A stretch of 64,000 nt of DNA. It comes from Planctomycetota bacterium. GTDB taxonomy: Bacteria > Planctomycetota > Planctomycetia > Pirellulales > UBA7805. The stretch's first letter is position 1; each line of letters opens with the position of its first letter. Below, piece after piece: positions 1 to 7,836 of this stretch. The translations under genes and the position numbers were made by a program. Location: contig QQVP01000121.1 of assembly GCA_003389215.1 (NCBI GenBank), positions 1-64,000 of the forward strand. Direction: 5' to 3'. Below the pieces are notes generated by a model. The model was given only the letters and a program-made list of their open reading frames with translations, did not search any database and had not been told where the DNA came from.

Positions 1-1
1 G

Positions 2-157
2 ATTGCCACCACGCAGCGGGCTCTCGAAATGGCAGGCGACGACGACCCGGAATTTGTCGCGGCGCTCCGCGGGCGACTCGCTCTGTATGAGCGTGGCGAA
101 GCGTACTCCGAGACGCCCGACGACGAGCCGGCCAGCGACGAGACGCAAGACGATTGA
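2..157 (+). CDS. TPR protein, C-terminal end only (partial)
   Basis: The last 51 codons of a gene that begins left of the window; the frame is open from base 2 and ends at TGA 155-157. The residues LRGRLALYERGEAYSE resemble in spacing and character the extreme C-termini of four other TPR proteins in this window (MRARLALYRQRRPFH, AARLELYRAQQPYR and similar). I therefore read it as the end of another TPR protein with the same C-terminal cap. It is followed by an acidic tail. The catalytic head, if any, is not visible. It lies 164 nt before the epimerase gene on the same strand. The frame is clear; the family call rests on a short tail. Confidence 0.6.
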   Translation: MATTQRALEMAGDDDPEFVAALRGRLALYERGEAYSETPDDEPASDETQDD

Positions 158-321
158 GCCCTGCGCAGCCAATGAACCAGGCCGACCAGCGGGAGGCCGG
201 CATTTCAGCTGTCATCACCGCGGCGAAGGGCTCATTGACAACGCAGCCATCAATAGACTCGGCAACCAAGGCAACGGCGAACTTGCGACTTCGCGGTTGC
301 GGAGAACCGGCGAGACACCGC

Positions 322-1398
322 ATGGACTGGAATACCTCACAGTTGATTATCACCGGCGGCGGCGGCTGGCTCGGCGGAACCCTGCTCCGCGGCCTGCGCC
401 AGGGTCTGGCCGACTTCGCGCCGCTCCGCGAGCCGTCGTCGAATCTGGCCATCCGCGCGTTGGCCCTTTCCGACCACGATGTGCAACAGCTCGAGCAGCT
501 TCCCGGCGAGATTGAGATTGTCCGCGGCGATCTGCTCGACCCGGCGGATTGCCAACGCCTCTGCGCCGGGGCCCGCGACGCGGTGCTGATTCACTTGGCG
601 GGCTTGATTCATCCGCGCCGCACCCGAGAGCTGTTCCAGATCAACCTGCACGCAACGCAGAACATCGTCGCCGCGGCGGTTCAACAGGGCATGCGACGCG
701 TAGTGGCGATGTCGTCGAATTCGCCGCTCGGCTGCAATCCTCGCCCCGATCATTGCTTCGACGAGACTTCGCCGTACCACCCTTACTTGAAGTACGGGAA
801 ATCGAAGATGCTCATGGAACAGCACCTGAAGGAGGTGCAGGCGGCCGGCAACATCGAAACGGTGACGATTCGCTGTCCCTGGTTCTATGGTCCGTATCAG
901 CCGCCGCGACAGACGTTGTTCTTCGAGATGATTCGCGACGGCAAGGCTCCGATTGTCGGCTCGGGCGAGAATCGCCGCTCGATGGGCTACCTGGAGAACA
1001 TTGCCCAGGGCCTGATTCTGGCCGCCAACGTGTCGGACGCGGCCGGGGAAACCTATTGGCTGGCCGACGAGCGCCCCTACACGATGAACGAGATCGTTGA
1101 CACGGTCGAGCGTCTGCTGGAGACGGAGTTCGACATCCCTTGCCAGCACAAACGCCTGCGGCTGCCCGGCCTGGCCAGCGAGGTGGCCTGGGCAATCGAC
1201 TGGTCGCTCCAATCGGTGGGGCTCTACCACCAGAAGATTCATGTGCTCTCGGAAATGAACAAGACGATCGCCTGTCGCGTCGACAAGGCAAAACGCGAGC
1301 TCGGCTACGAGCCCAACGTCGCGCTGGAAGAGGGTATGCGGCGCAGCCTGCGGTGGTGCATCGACCAGGGACTGCTGGGACGGGCGACGTCCAACTGA
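322..1398 (+). CDS. NAD-dependent epimerase/dehydratase (extended SDR)
   Basis: A 358-residue extended short-chain dehydrogenase/reductase, a cytoplasmic enzyme that epimerises or dehydrates nucleotide sugars or oxidises a related substrate. The Rossmann loop GGGGWLGG is at residues 12-19, a Ser pair at 131-132 and the catalytic YxxxK as Y158-GKS-K162. Length is normal for the UDP-galactose 4-epimerase/3-beta-HSD group. The ATG at 322 is preferred to in-frame starts from 154 because homologous sequence begins only about 8 residues before the glycine-rich loop. The next gene, a UbiA-type transferase, starts 27 nt downstream, so the two are probably co-transcribed. Substrate unknown; a lipid-linked or nucleotide sugar would fit. 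Confidence 0.88.
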   Translation: MDWNTSQLIITGGGGWLGGTLLRGLRQGLADFAPLREPSSNLAIRALALSDHDVQQLEQLPGEIEIVRGDLLDPADCQRLCAGARDAVLIHLAGLIHPRRTRELFQINLHATQNIVAAAVQQGMRRVVAMSSNSPLGCNPRPDHCFDETSPYHPYLKYGKSKMLMEQHLKEVQAAGNIETVTIRCPWFYGPYQPPRQTLFFEMIRDGKAPIVGSGENRRSMGYLENIAQGLILAANVSDAAGETYWLADERPYTMNEIVDTVERLLETEFDIPCQHKRLRLPGLASEVAWAIDWSLQSVGLYHQKIHVLSEMNKTIACRVDKAKRELGYEPNVALEEGMRRSLRWCIDQGLLGRATSN

Positions 1399-1425
1399 GT
1401 TCGCGACGCGACGCGGAAGGGAGCC

Positions 1426-2391
1426 ATGATCGGCAGTCTCTGGAAACTCGCTCGGCCGCAGCAGTGGAGCAAAAACTTGCTCTGCTTCGCGGGCGTGATC
1501 TTCAGTGGGCGGTTTCTGGAGCTGGAGCACGTCGTTCATGCGATCCTCGTCGCCGTCGCCTTCTGCGCGGGCTCGTCGGCGATCTACGTGCTGAACGACC
1601 TGATCGATCGCGAGCGGGACCGCCAACACCCCAAGAAGCGCGAGCGACCGCTGGCCCGGGGCGACGTCTCGCCGGCCGCGGCCGGCATTTTGGGCCTTTC
1701 TCTGGCGGTCCTCGCCCTGTGGGGTACGTGGCAGCTCAATTACGAGACATTTCTTTGCCTGGCGATTCTCTTGGTCATCAACCTCGCCTACTCGACCGTG
1801 CTCAAGCACGTCGTTCTGCTGGATGTGCTTTGCATCGCCAGCGGCTTTGTCCTCCGCCTCTTGGCCGGCATCTACGCGGTCGACGATCAGCCGACGACCT
1901 GGATCACCTTGTGCACGTTCTTCCTGGCGATGTTCTTCGGCTTCTCCAAGCGTCGCGGCGAGTTGCAGGCCCTGCGCGAGAGCGAGGCTGAATCGCGACC
2001 CGTGCTGGAGAGCTACTCGATCGACTATCTGGACAATCTGCTGAACAGCGCCGCAACGATCACCATCTTGTGCTACGCCTTGTTCACCGTCGCTTCGGGG
2101 AAGAACCCGGCCCTGATCCTCACCTTGCCGCTGGTCTACTACGGCGTGATGCGCTACCAGCGGATCATCTCGACGACCGAAGCGGTTGAGGAGCCGGAAC
2201 GGGCCGTGTTCGCCGATCTGCGGATTCTACTCGCGTTTGTGGTGTGGCTCGCGACGTACCTGATCATCGAGCGCTGGGACCCGCAGATCTTCGCTTCGCC
2301 CCCGGCGGCGGAGTCGCCGACCTCGGCAGCCGCGCCTCTCGAGACTTCGCCCCCTGCGGCGTCACCCGACAAAGCGCCGGCTGTCGAGTAA
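1426..2391 (+). CDS. UbiA-family prenyltransferase, resembling decaprenyl-phosphate phosphoribosyltransferase
   Basis: An integral membrane protein of 321 residues with about eight hydrophobic segments. The N-terminus has ARPQQWSKNLLCFAGVIFSG (residues 9-28), typical of the phosphoribosyl-diphosphate:polyprenyl-phosphate branch of UbiA. The metal/diphosphate motif NDxxDxxxD is at residues 57-65 and runs into RPLARG (74-79); a second region has YSTVLK and Asp133. Known members transfer 5-phosphoribose to a polyprenyl phosphate, giving a lipid-linked pentose donor used outside the membrane. A Pro/Ala-rich tail of about 30 residues follows the last helix. The neighbours (epimerase upstream, GT-C-like proteins nearby) suit lipid-linked sugar donor synthesis. 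A quinone-type UbiA is the less likely alternative. Confidence 0.8.
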   Translation: MIGSLWKLARPQQWSKNLLCFAGVIFSGRFLELEHVVHAILVAVAFCAGSSAIYVLNDLIDRERDRQHPKKRERPLARGDVSPAAAGILGLSLAVLALWGTWQLNYETFLCLAILLVINLAYSTVLKHVVLLDVLCIASGFVLRLLAGIYAVDDQPTTWITLCTFFLAMFFGFSKRRGELQALRESEAESRPVLESYSIDYLDNLLNSAATITILCYALFTVASGKNPALILTLPLVYYGVMRYQRIISTTEAVEEPERAVFADLRILLAFVVWLATYLIIERWDPQIFASPPAAESPTSAAAPLETSPPAASPDKAPAVE

Positions 2392-2464
2392 CGGGGGCAG
2401 TCAGGTGACGGGGGCTATCGCGCAGCGGCGACACCCCGGCAACCCGCGACGTTCTCGGTCGGCC

Positions 2465-4573
2465 CTAGGGCGTGACCGGCGTGCCCGCCGACTGATGAAA
2501 GGGTCGCCGTTGCCGATAGAGTGCGAGCCGCGCCCGCATCGCATTGGCCCGCGGCGAGTCTTGCCGACGCAGCGTCGCCAGCGCTTCTGCGGCGGTCTCG
2601 ACGGCCCGCTCGAACTGACCGGCTTCGGCCTGCGCCGCCGCCAGGACGTTGAGCGAACTGACCCGTCGTCGCGCTTCGATCTCGATCGCCCGCGACGCCA
2701 GACGAACCGCCGCTTTGCCGTTGCGGAAGCTTGCCTCGGCCGCGGTCGCGTAGATCCAGGCCAGTCGTTTCATGGCCCGAGTCGAGGCGGGATCCTGGGT
2801 GAGCACCCGTCGATACATCTCAATCGCCTCGCTGAGCCGGTTCTGTTTGTACAACACATCGCCCACACGGGCCATCAAATCCGCGTCGTCGCCGTAGGCG
2901 TTCAGGGCAGCCAACAAGTACGGCGTGGCCTCCGCCAGTTGCTCCTGGTCCGCGAGCAGGATGCCCAAGTCGAGATTGGCCTTGGCATGCGTGGGCTCGA
3001 CGGCCAAGGTCTCGAGCAACTTCCGCTTCGCACCGCGGAGATTCCCTTGCTCCCAATAGACCTTGCCCAGGTTGTAGTGATGCCGGGCCAGCTGCGGATA
3101 GATTTCACAAGCCGCTTCGAAATGACGCTGGGCTGCCGCAAACTCGCGGGGCCCGGGCTTCTCGCGGGACTCCAGATAGTCGACGCCCAGGTTGTAGTGA
3201 ATGAGATAATTGCGATCGGTCACCGAGAGGGCGTGCAAAAAAGCCGTGCGCGAATCTTGCCAACGGGCGACCTGCCGATACGTCAACACGCTCAAGCAAA
3301 TCAACAGGAAGACGGCGCCGGCCATCGCGACGCCGCGAAGACGAGGGACCTGCCGCAGCAGGTCCATGGCGAGCCCCACGATCATGGCGACGAGCCCCAA
3401 CGACGGGATATAGGTGAAGCGGTCGGCCATGGCGTGAAATCCCGCCTGGGTAAGTCCGCTCATTGGCAGCATCATGACGAGATACCACAGCCAGCCGACG
3501 AGAAGATAGGGTCGCTTGTTCGCTTGCCAGAGCACCAGCAACGTGATGGCGAGCAACACGAGCGTGGCGACGCCCGCCTGCGGACCAAGCTTTGCCCATA
3601 CGTCGTCGTTGACGAGCGCGGGATGCGGATAGAAGATCGCCAACTCGGTGGGCCAAAACGTCTTCCAGAGCATCACCCCATAAACCGTTGTGGCATTGGC
3701 CAACCGCACCGGCACCGTCAGCACGTCGACCGAATGCGTGCCTCCCTCTTGGGCGACTCCATAGAGCGCTACCAACGCGGCCGCCGCGCAAAGGGCCAGC
3801 ATCGGCAACTTCTCGCCAAGGGCACGTTGCCAGGTGACGGGGGGGCACGCCTGAACCGCGAAAGTCGAGTCCCCGTCGTCATCGCCGCGCCCTAGGGCGG
3901 GCTGCCAACCTTCGATTCGCCGCAGCGGCCACCCATCGAGCAACAGCAGCGCGACGGGCAGCGCCACGAGCGTTTGCTTCGACGCCATCGCCAAAGCCAG
4001 GGAGCCAAGCACCGCCGCGTAACGAGCCAGCGAAGGCGCCCGTGCGTAGCGGACGTAGAACATCACCGTGATCAGCCCAAACAGGCCGCTCAGCACTTCC
4101 TTTCGTTGACAGGCCCAGGCTACGGCCTCGACCCGCAAAGGATGAACCGCGAAGAAGGCGGCCACCAGGGCGGGAAACCAGAGCCGCCCCGTCATCTGTC
4201 GCAACAGCAGGAACACCAGCACGGCGTTGGCCGCGTGCAGCAACACGTTGGTGAAGACGTACCCGCCCGCCTTCCCCTTCTCCGCTCCGAAGAGCTGGCT
4301 GTCGACCATCAGCGATAGCCAGGTGAGCGGGTGCCAGTTGCCGTGCATCTCGGGCGTCAGTCGCCACACCCGGCGAACGCCGTCCCAGGTCAGCCCCTGT
4401 TTCACCGCGGGATTGGCGTAGATGTAGCGATCGTCGTCGAAGGCCACGAAGGCGTGGTCGTAGACCTGGACGTGGAGTCCGAGGACCACAGCCACCAGGC
4501 CGAGGCAAATCCAGGTCGCGGCTCGCGAGAAGACGGGGGGTCGCTCCCCATCGGTTGAAGATTCTTGTTCCAT
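2465..4573 (-). CDS. GT-C/TMTC-like membrane protein with C-terminal TPR domain
   Basis: A 702-residue protein. One N-terminal helix (about 20-38) is followed by an acidic loop FDDD (45-48), HPLTWLS (81-87), the signature HPLRVEAVAWACQRKEVLSG (144-163) and roughly ten membrane segments to about residue 440. TPR repeats fill 455-702. This is the architecture of bacterial relatives of TMTC protein O-mannosyltransferases (DUF1736 group); the acidic first loop is where GT-C enzymes place a catalytic Asp. The C-terminus is the cap shared with other proteins here (602-702, ending LYRQRRPFHQ). The start at 4573 is chosen because the upstream extension is Arg-rich and low in family character. It converges with the UbiA gene and diverges from the gene at 4870. 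Donor and acceptor unknown. Confidence 0.78.
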   Translation of the reverse strand: MEQESSTDGERPPVFSRAATWICLGLVAVVLGLHVQVYDHAFVAFDDDRYIYANPAVKQGLTWDGVRRVWRLTPEMHGNWHPLTWLSLMVDSQLFGAEKGKAGGYVFTNVLLHAANAVLVFLLLRQMTGRLWFPALVAAFFAVHPLRVEAVAWACQRKEVLSGLFGLITVMFYVRYARAPSLARYAAVLGSLALAMASKQTLVALPVALLLLDGWPLRRIEGWQPALGRGDDDGDSTFAVQACPPVTWQRALGEKLPMLALCAAAALVALYGVAQEGGTHSVDVLTVPVRLANATTVYGVMLWKTFWPTELAIFYPHPALVNDDVWAKLGPQAGVATLVLLAITLLVLWQANKRPYLLVGWLWYLVMMLPMSGLTQAGFHAMADRFTYIPSLGLVAMIVGLAMDLLRQVPRLRGVAMAGAVFLLICLSVLTYRQVARWQDSRTAFLHALSVTDRNYLIHYNLGVDYLESREKPGPREFAAAQRHFEAACEIYPQLARHHYNLGKVYWEQGNLRGAKRKLLETLAVEPTHAKANLDLGILLADQEQLAEATPYLLAALNAYGDDADLMARVGDVLYKQNRLSEAIEMYRRVLTQDPASTRAMKRLAWIYATAAEASFRNGKAAVRLASRAIEIEARRRVSSLNVLAAAQAEAGQFERAVETAAEALATLRRQDSPRANAMRARLALYRQRRPFHQSAGTPVTP

Positions 4574-4621
4574 TCCAAGCACGACCCACCGGTGAAGCAA
4601 ATCGCCGCACGCGCTGGTTCT

Positions 4622-4650
4622 ATGGTAAGCCGAGGTTCCCAATTGCTCAA
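4622..4650 (-). promoter_or_regulatory. candidate sigma-70-type promoter for the GT-C/TPR gene
   Basis: Reading the minus strand, TTGAGC (complement of 4645-4650) and TACCAT (complement of 4622-4627) are 17 nt apart, matching TTGACA at four of six positions and TATAAT at four of six. The predicted transcript would have a leader of about 40 nt before the start at 4573. The -35 element lies inside the first direct repeat at 4643-4655, so a protein bound there could block it. Confidence 0.35.
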
Positions 4651-4671
4651 CGTCAAGGTTGCTCAACGTCA
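4643..4671. repeat. two 13-bp direct repeats, possible operator
   Basis: TTGCTCAACGTCA occurs at 4643-4655 and again, without mismatch, at 4659-4671, a 16-bp period. It lies in the 296-nt region between the divergent genes at 4573 (minus) and 4870 (plus). The rest of that region shows no gene; it contains only the two candidate promoters listed separately. Confidence 0.5.
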
Positions 4672-4770
4672 GGCGAAACGGCGCACGCGTTGCACCGACT
4701 CCGTCCGCCGGCACGTCGGCGGCCGCGTATCGCCCTCGTCGTCCGCGGCGCTCCGAGCCGCTTGTTCCGC

Positions 4771-4799
4771 TAGGCAGTTGCGCGAGTGGCAGGTATTCT
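4771..4799 (+). promoter_or_regulatory. candidate promoter for the gene at 4870
   Basis: TAGGCA (4771-4776) and TATTCT (4794-4799) are 17 nt apart. The same -10 sequence, TATTCT, is found upstream of the PVC-type dehydrogenase gene at 44606-44611. Weak evidence on its own. Confidence 0.3.
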
Positions 4800-4869
4800 G
4801 AACAACACGTGCTTGTCGCATGCCCGCCGTGAGCAGCGAACCCGCATCCGGATGTCGAGAAGTGTTCCG

Positions 4870-6390
4870 ATGAACGAGGCAGATGCCGCCGGAGTGGGCG
4901 ACGAGCAGGCGGGCGACGAGCCGACGGGCGACGCGGCGGGCCGCAGTCCGTCGACAACGCCGAGGCTGTTCATCGCGGGGGCCGCCTTCGTGGCGGCCCT
5001 GTTCGTGGTCTGCATCTTCTCGCCGCGCTATTCCATCTGGCTGGGGCTCTACGTGCCCGAGGCCAGCTTCAACCCCGAGATCAAGCGGGCCAGCGTCTCG
5101 CTCGTCCAGGTCGACGATCCGTTCCTGTTCTTGCGAGAAGCCGACAAGGCGGGGCTGGTGAACAAGGGCTTGGCCTATCGCCTGTTCTTCCCGCTCTTGG
5201 CCCACTACCTGAACCTGCCGGACACGGTCTTTCTCGCCTTGCCGCACTTGGGCTGTCTGTTGGTACTTGCCCTGGTGGCGCAATTGACGTGGCGAGAAAC
5301 CGGAGACCGTCTGCTCACGTTTCTCGCCACGCTGTTGTTTGCGGCGTTGCCGTGGTTCTTCGTTTCGACCGGCTGGCTGAGCTACTTCGATTCCTACTGG
5401 GTGCTGGGCCTGTTGGTTGTCGGACTGGTGCGGTCGCGTACGGCGTTGTTGGCCGCCTGCTTGATCGTGCCCTGGATCGACGAGCGCTTTCTGCTCGGCT
5501 TGCCGTTGGCGGTGGTCGTTCGCGCGTTGTACGTCCGGGGCGAAGAGCTGACGCCACGCCGCCTTGTCCGCGAGGTCTTCACGATTGGGGCCGTGACGCT
5601 GCCCTACGTGATCTGGCGAATCGTGGCCGCCGGTGGCGAGGACGCGACGGCAGCTCACTTCAACGAGGAATGGTCGCGAATCTACAAGACGACCGCGAGG
5701 ACCTTTCGGGATGCGATGTGGTCGGGTTTTCGCGGTGCCTGGATTTTCCTGGTGCCGTTGGTCGTGGTGGCCTGGAACCGGCAGCGCTCCTGGCTGTTCG
5801 GGCTGTTGCTGGCCGGAATCCTGCTCACGACCGCGGCCGGACTGCTGGTCGCGGCGGATATGTCCCGCGGGCTGATGATGCTGGTCCCCGCCGTGTTGGC
5901 CGGTTGTCTGCTGTGGCTGCGCGAAGTCGATCGTGCGAAGCGGCTGATTCTCTGCGGAATCGTGTCGGTCAACCTGATGTTGCCCCTGGTGCTGGCCCTG
6001 GGAAGCCAGGTCCTGGGGGCGCAGGACCGTTGGCCGACCGCCCACCATGTGCTGTGGTACTTCAAGGTGCCGATTCACGACCTGCACTACGAGTGGCAAC
6101 AACTCCAGTCGCCGCCCTGGTATGTGAATGCGCGGTACTACTTCGCCGAAGGCATGCGGCTGCACCGCGAGGGCAAAACGGACGCGGCCCTGCACTTCTT
6201 CGACAACTCGGTCCGTCTCGACGCCAACTTTGCCGACGGCCATTACGCTCGTGCGGCCCTGTTGCTGCAGCGGGGCGAGCGAGCTGCCGCGGTGGCCTCG
6301 CTGGAAAAGGCCCTCCAGGTCGCCGAGGACGACTGGCCGGCGCGCGAGGAGTGTCGCCGCCGGCTCCGCGATCTCAAGTCGGGTTCCTGA
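4870..6390 (+). CDS. polytopic membrane protein with C-terminal TPR, GT-C-like
   Basis: A 506-residue protein: a short acidic cytoplasmic N-terminus, a first membrane helix at 34-51, an extracytoplasmic loop containing VDDPFLFLRE (81-90) and FFPLLAHYLNLP (106-117), then about eight more helices to roughly residue 400, and two TPR-like units (423-490). Layout and acidic loop resemble GT-C glycosyltransferases that use polyprenyl-phosphate sugars, but no family-specific motif is certain. ATG 4870 is preferred over ATG 4852 because GAGAAG (4856-4861) sits 8 nt before it. It lacks the shared C-terminal TPR cap. It is followed by the SGNH gene at 6500. Function inferred only from fold and neighbours. 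Confidence 0.65.
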   Translation: MNEADAAGVGDEQAGDEPTGDAAGRSPSTTPRLFIAGAAFVAALFVVCIFSPRYSIWLGLYVPEASFNPEIKRASVSLVQVDDPFLFLREADKAGLVNKGLAYRLFFPLLAHYLNLPDTVFLALPHLGCLLVLALVAQLTWRETGDRLLTFLATLLFAALPWFFVSTGWLSYFDSYWVLGLLVVGLVRSRTALLAACLIVPWIDERFLLGLPLAVVVRALYVRGEELTPRRLVREVFTIGAVTLPYVIWRIVAAGGEDATAAHFNEEWSRIYKTTARTFRDAMWSGFRGAWIFLVPLVVVAWNRQRSWLFGLLLAGILLTTAAGLLVAADMSRGLMMLVPAVLAGCLLWLREVDRAKRLILCGIVSVNLMLPLVLALGSQVLGAQDRWPTAHHVLWYFKVPIHDLHYEWQQLQSPPWYVNARYYFAEGMRLHREGKTDAALHFFDNSVRLDANFADGHYARAALLLQRGERAAAVASLEKALQVAEDDWPAREECRRRLRDLKSGS

Positions 6391-6499
6391 CCTTCGGCGT
6401 CTTGAAGGTCGTGGGGTAAGATAGAGGCACACTCCCGCTTACACCTCCGCGGAAACGCTCATCGTCGGCCCCGCAGCCGGACGCGCGGCCCATTGCCCC

Positions 6500-7681
6500 A
6501 TGACGACCACGCCGACCAGCTCTGCCGCGCCTGCGAGACGAACCATCTCGCGCCGTCGGAAGTGGCTCTTTAGCGGCCTGATCGCGTTGGTCACCTACGG
6601 CGTTGTCGAGACCACCCTGACCTGGCTGTATCTGCGGGGCACGCTCGATCCGGAACTGCTGTGGGTGATCGAGCAAGTGAACGAGAAAGGCCACATCACC
6701 AGCGACGACGTGTTGGGATATCGGCTTTCCGCCACGCCCGCCCGCACGGCGTCGATCACGACACGCGGCGTCATCGAGGAAATTGGCGAGCTGCGCGGCA
6801 ACAACTTTGGCTTTCCCGACCGTGACGACTACCCCGTCGAGAAAGCTCGCCCGGAACAGACGAGGCTGCTCGTCTTGGGCGACTCTTTCACCGCCTCGCC
6901 TTACTTGCAGGTGAACTGGCCCGACCGCTGCGAGGAATTGGCAACCGAGCGAGGCCAGGACATCCAACTCATCAACGGTTCGCTCTACGGTGGCGGCCTG
7001 AGCAACTGGTGGAGCGTGGTAACACGTTTCGTCGTCGAGAAGGAACTCGAGATCGACGGGGTCGTGTTCGTCGTGTTCGTCAACGATCTCGATCGGAAGT
7101 TCGAGATCTGCGACGACGCCTACCATCGCGAGGTCGCAGATCCTCGCAGTCAACTCGCCTGCGGCTACTCCGACTCGTTCGATCCCGAAACTTACGGGGA
7201 CATTCGCGTCCAGTTCTTGAGCCGCTCGTTTGTCGTTACGCCGGAGGTCTTCGACCAACTGGCCGCCGGCGAGTGGCGCCCCGATTATCGACGCGACTTC
7301 AAGCTCTATGTGCTCGGCACGGCGGTGCGGTCGATCGGTTCCTGGTTTCCTGAGTCTACCTCGTCGCCTGAGATGCCCGCCACAGCGCGAGACTGGTTCC
7401 TCGACGAACAGCTCGTGCTGATCGACGAAATGGCCCAGGTGTTTCGCGAGCGGAAGCTGCCGGTCGCGGTGGTCCATTTTCCCATCGGCTCCGATATCGG
7501 CAAGGCACAGGCCTTGGCCTCGCTGCTTGGAGCTCGGTATCTGAACGCACTCGATAGTTTCGCCGGCTTGAGCGAAGACGAGCGACAGGCGTACTTCATG
7601 TCGGACGGCCACTGGAATCAGAAGGGCTCCGACCGCTTTGCCGACTGGATGCTCCAACAGATTGGGGGTTCACCCCCGTAA
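6500..7681 (+). CDS. membrane-anchored SGNH hydrolase-like protein
   Basis: A 393-residue protein with a basic N-terminus and one membrane anchor (about 21-44), so the catalytic domain should face the periplasm. SGNH blocks are visible: GDSF (127-130, Ser129 the likely nucleophile), FVND (193-196, Asn195) and SDGHWNQKG (368-376, Asp369 and His371). Relatives include esterases and O-acetyltransferases or deacetylases acting on glycans. It has no TPR part, unlike the SGNH proteins at 11944 and 23184. It lies 109 nt after the GT-C-like gene on the same strand and probably belongs to the same cluster. Substrate not predictable. Confidence 0.75.
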   Translation: MTTTPTSSAAPARRTISRRRKWLFSGLIALVTYGVVETTLTWLYLRGTLDPELLWVIEQVNEKGHITSDDVLGYRLSATPARTASITTRGVIEEIGELRGNNFGFPDRDDYPVEKARPEQTRLLVLGDSFTASPYLQVNWPDRCEELATERGQDIQLINGSLYGGGLSNWWSVVTRFVVEKELEIDGVVFVVFVNDLDRKFEICDDAYHREVADPRSQLACGYSDSFDPETYGDIRVQFLSRSFVVTPEVFDQLAAGEWRPDYRRDFKLYVLGTAVRSIGSWFPESTSSPEMPATARDWFLDEQLVLIDEMAQVFRERKLPVAVVHFPIGSDIGKAQALASLLGARYLNALDSFAGLSEDERQAYFMSDGHWNQKGSDRFADWMLQQIGGSPP

Positions 7682-7727
7682 AGAGGTCGAAGCGACCGAC
7701 GACGGAACCACCCTCGCGAGTCGGTGA

Positions 7728-7758
7728 TTGGGGACCCGCCGCACAACTGTGTTATGAT
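7728..7758 (+). promoter_or_regulatory. candidate promoter for the octaheme cytochrome
   Basis: TTGGGG (7728-7733) and TATGAT (7753-7758) are separated by 19 nt, in the gap between two same-strand genes. A transcript starting near 7765 would place the GTG at 7771 almost at the 5' end. This is one reason to prefer ATG 7837 as the start of the downstream gene. Confidence 0.3.
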
Positions 7759-7836
7759 GAAGCACGTAGCGTGAGTGCCTGCGTGCTAGGGCGCTTCCTC
7801 GATTCTGTCCCGCTCCCGTTTGCTCGATTGCCCGCG

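Noticed and set aside
337-1809. Long open frame on the minus strand opposite the epimerase and UbiA genes.
   Set aside because: It has no recognisable motif, its codon use mirrors the plus-strand genes, and both plus-strand frames have clear family signatures. Similar shadows opposite 4870-6390 and 7837-9795 were dropped for the same reason.
2402-3843. 13-bp word CAGGTGACGGGGG at 2402-2414 and 3831-3843, and palindrome GCCCTAGGGC at 2462-2471 and 3889-3898.
   Set aside because: In each pair one copy is in a gap and one in coding sequence, with no shared context. GC-rich words of this kind recur by chance, and no element boundary is visible.
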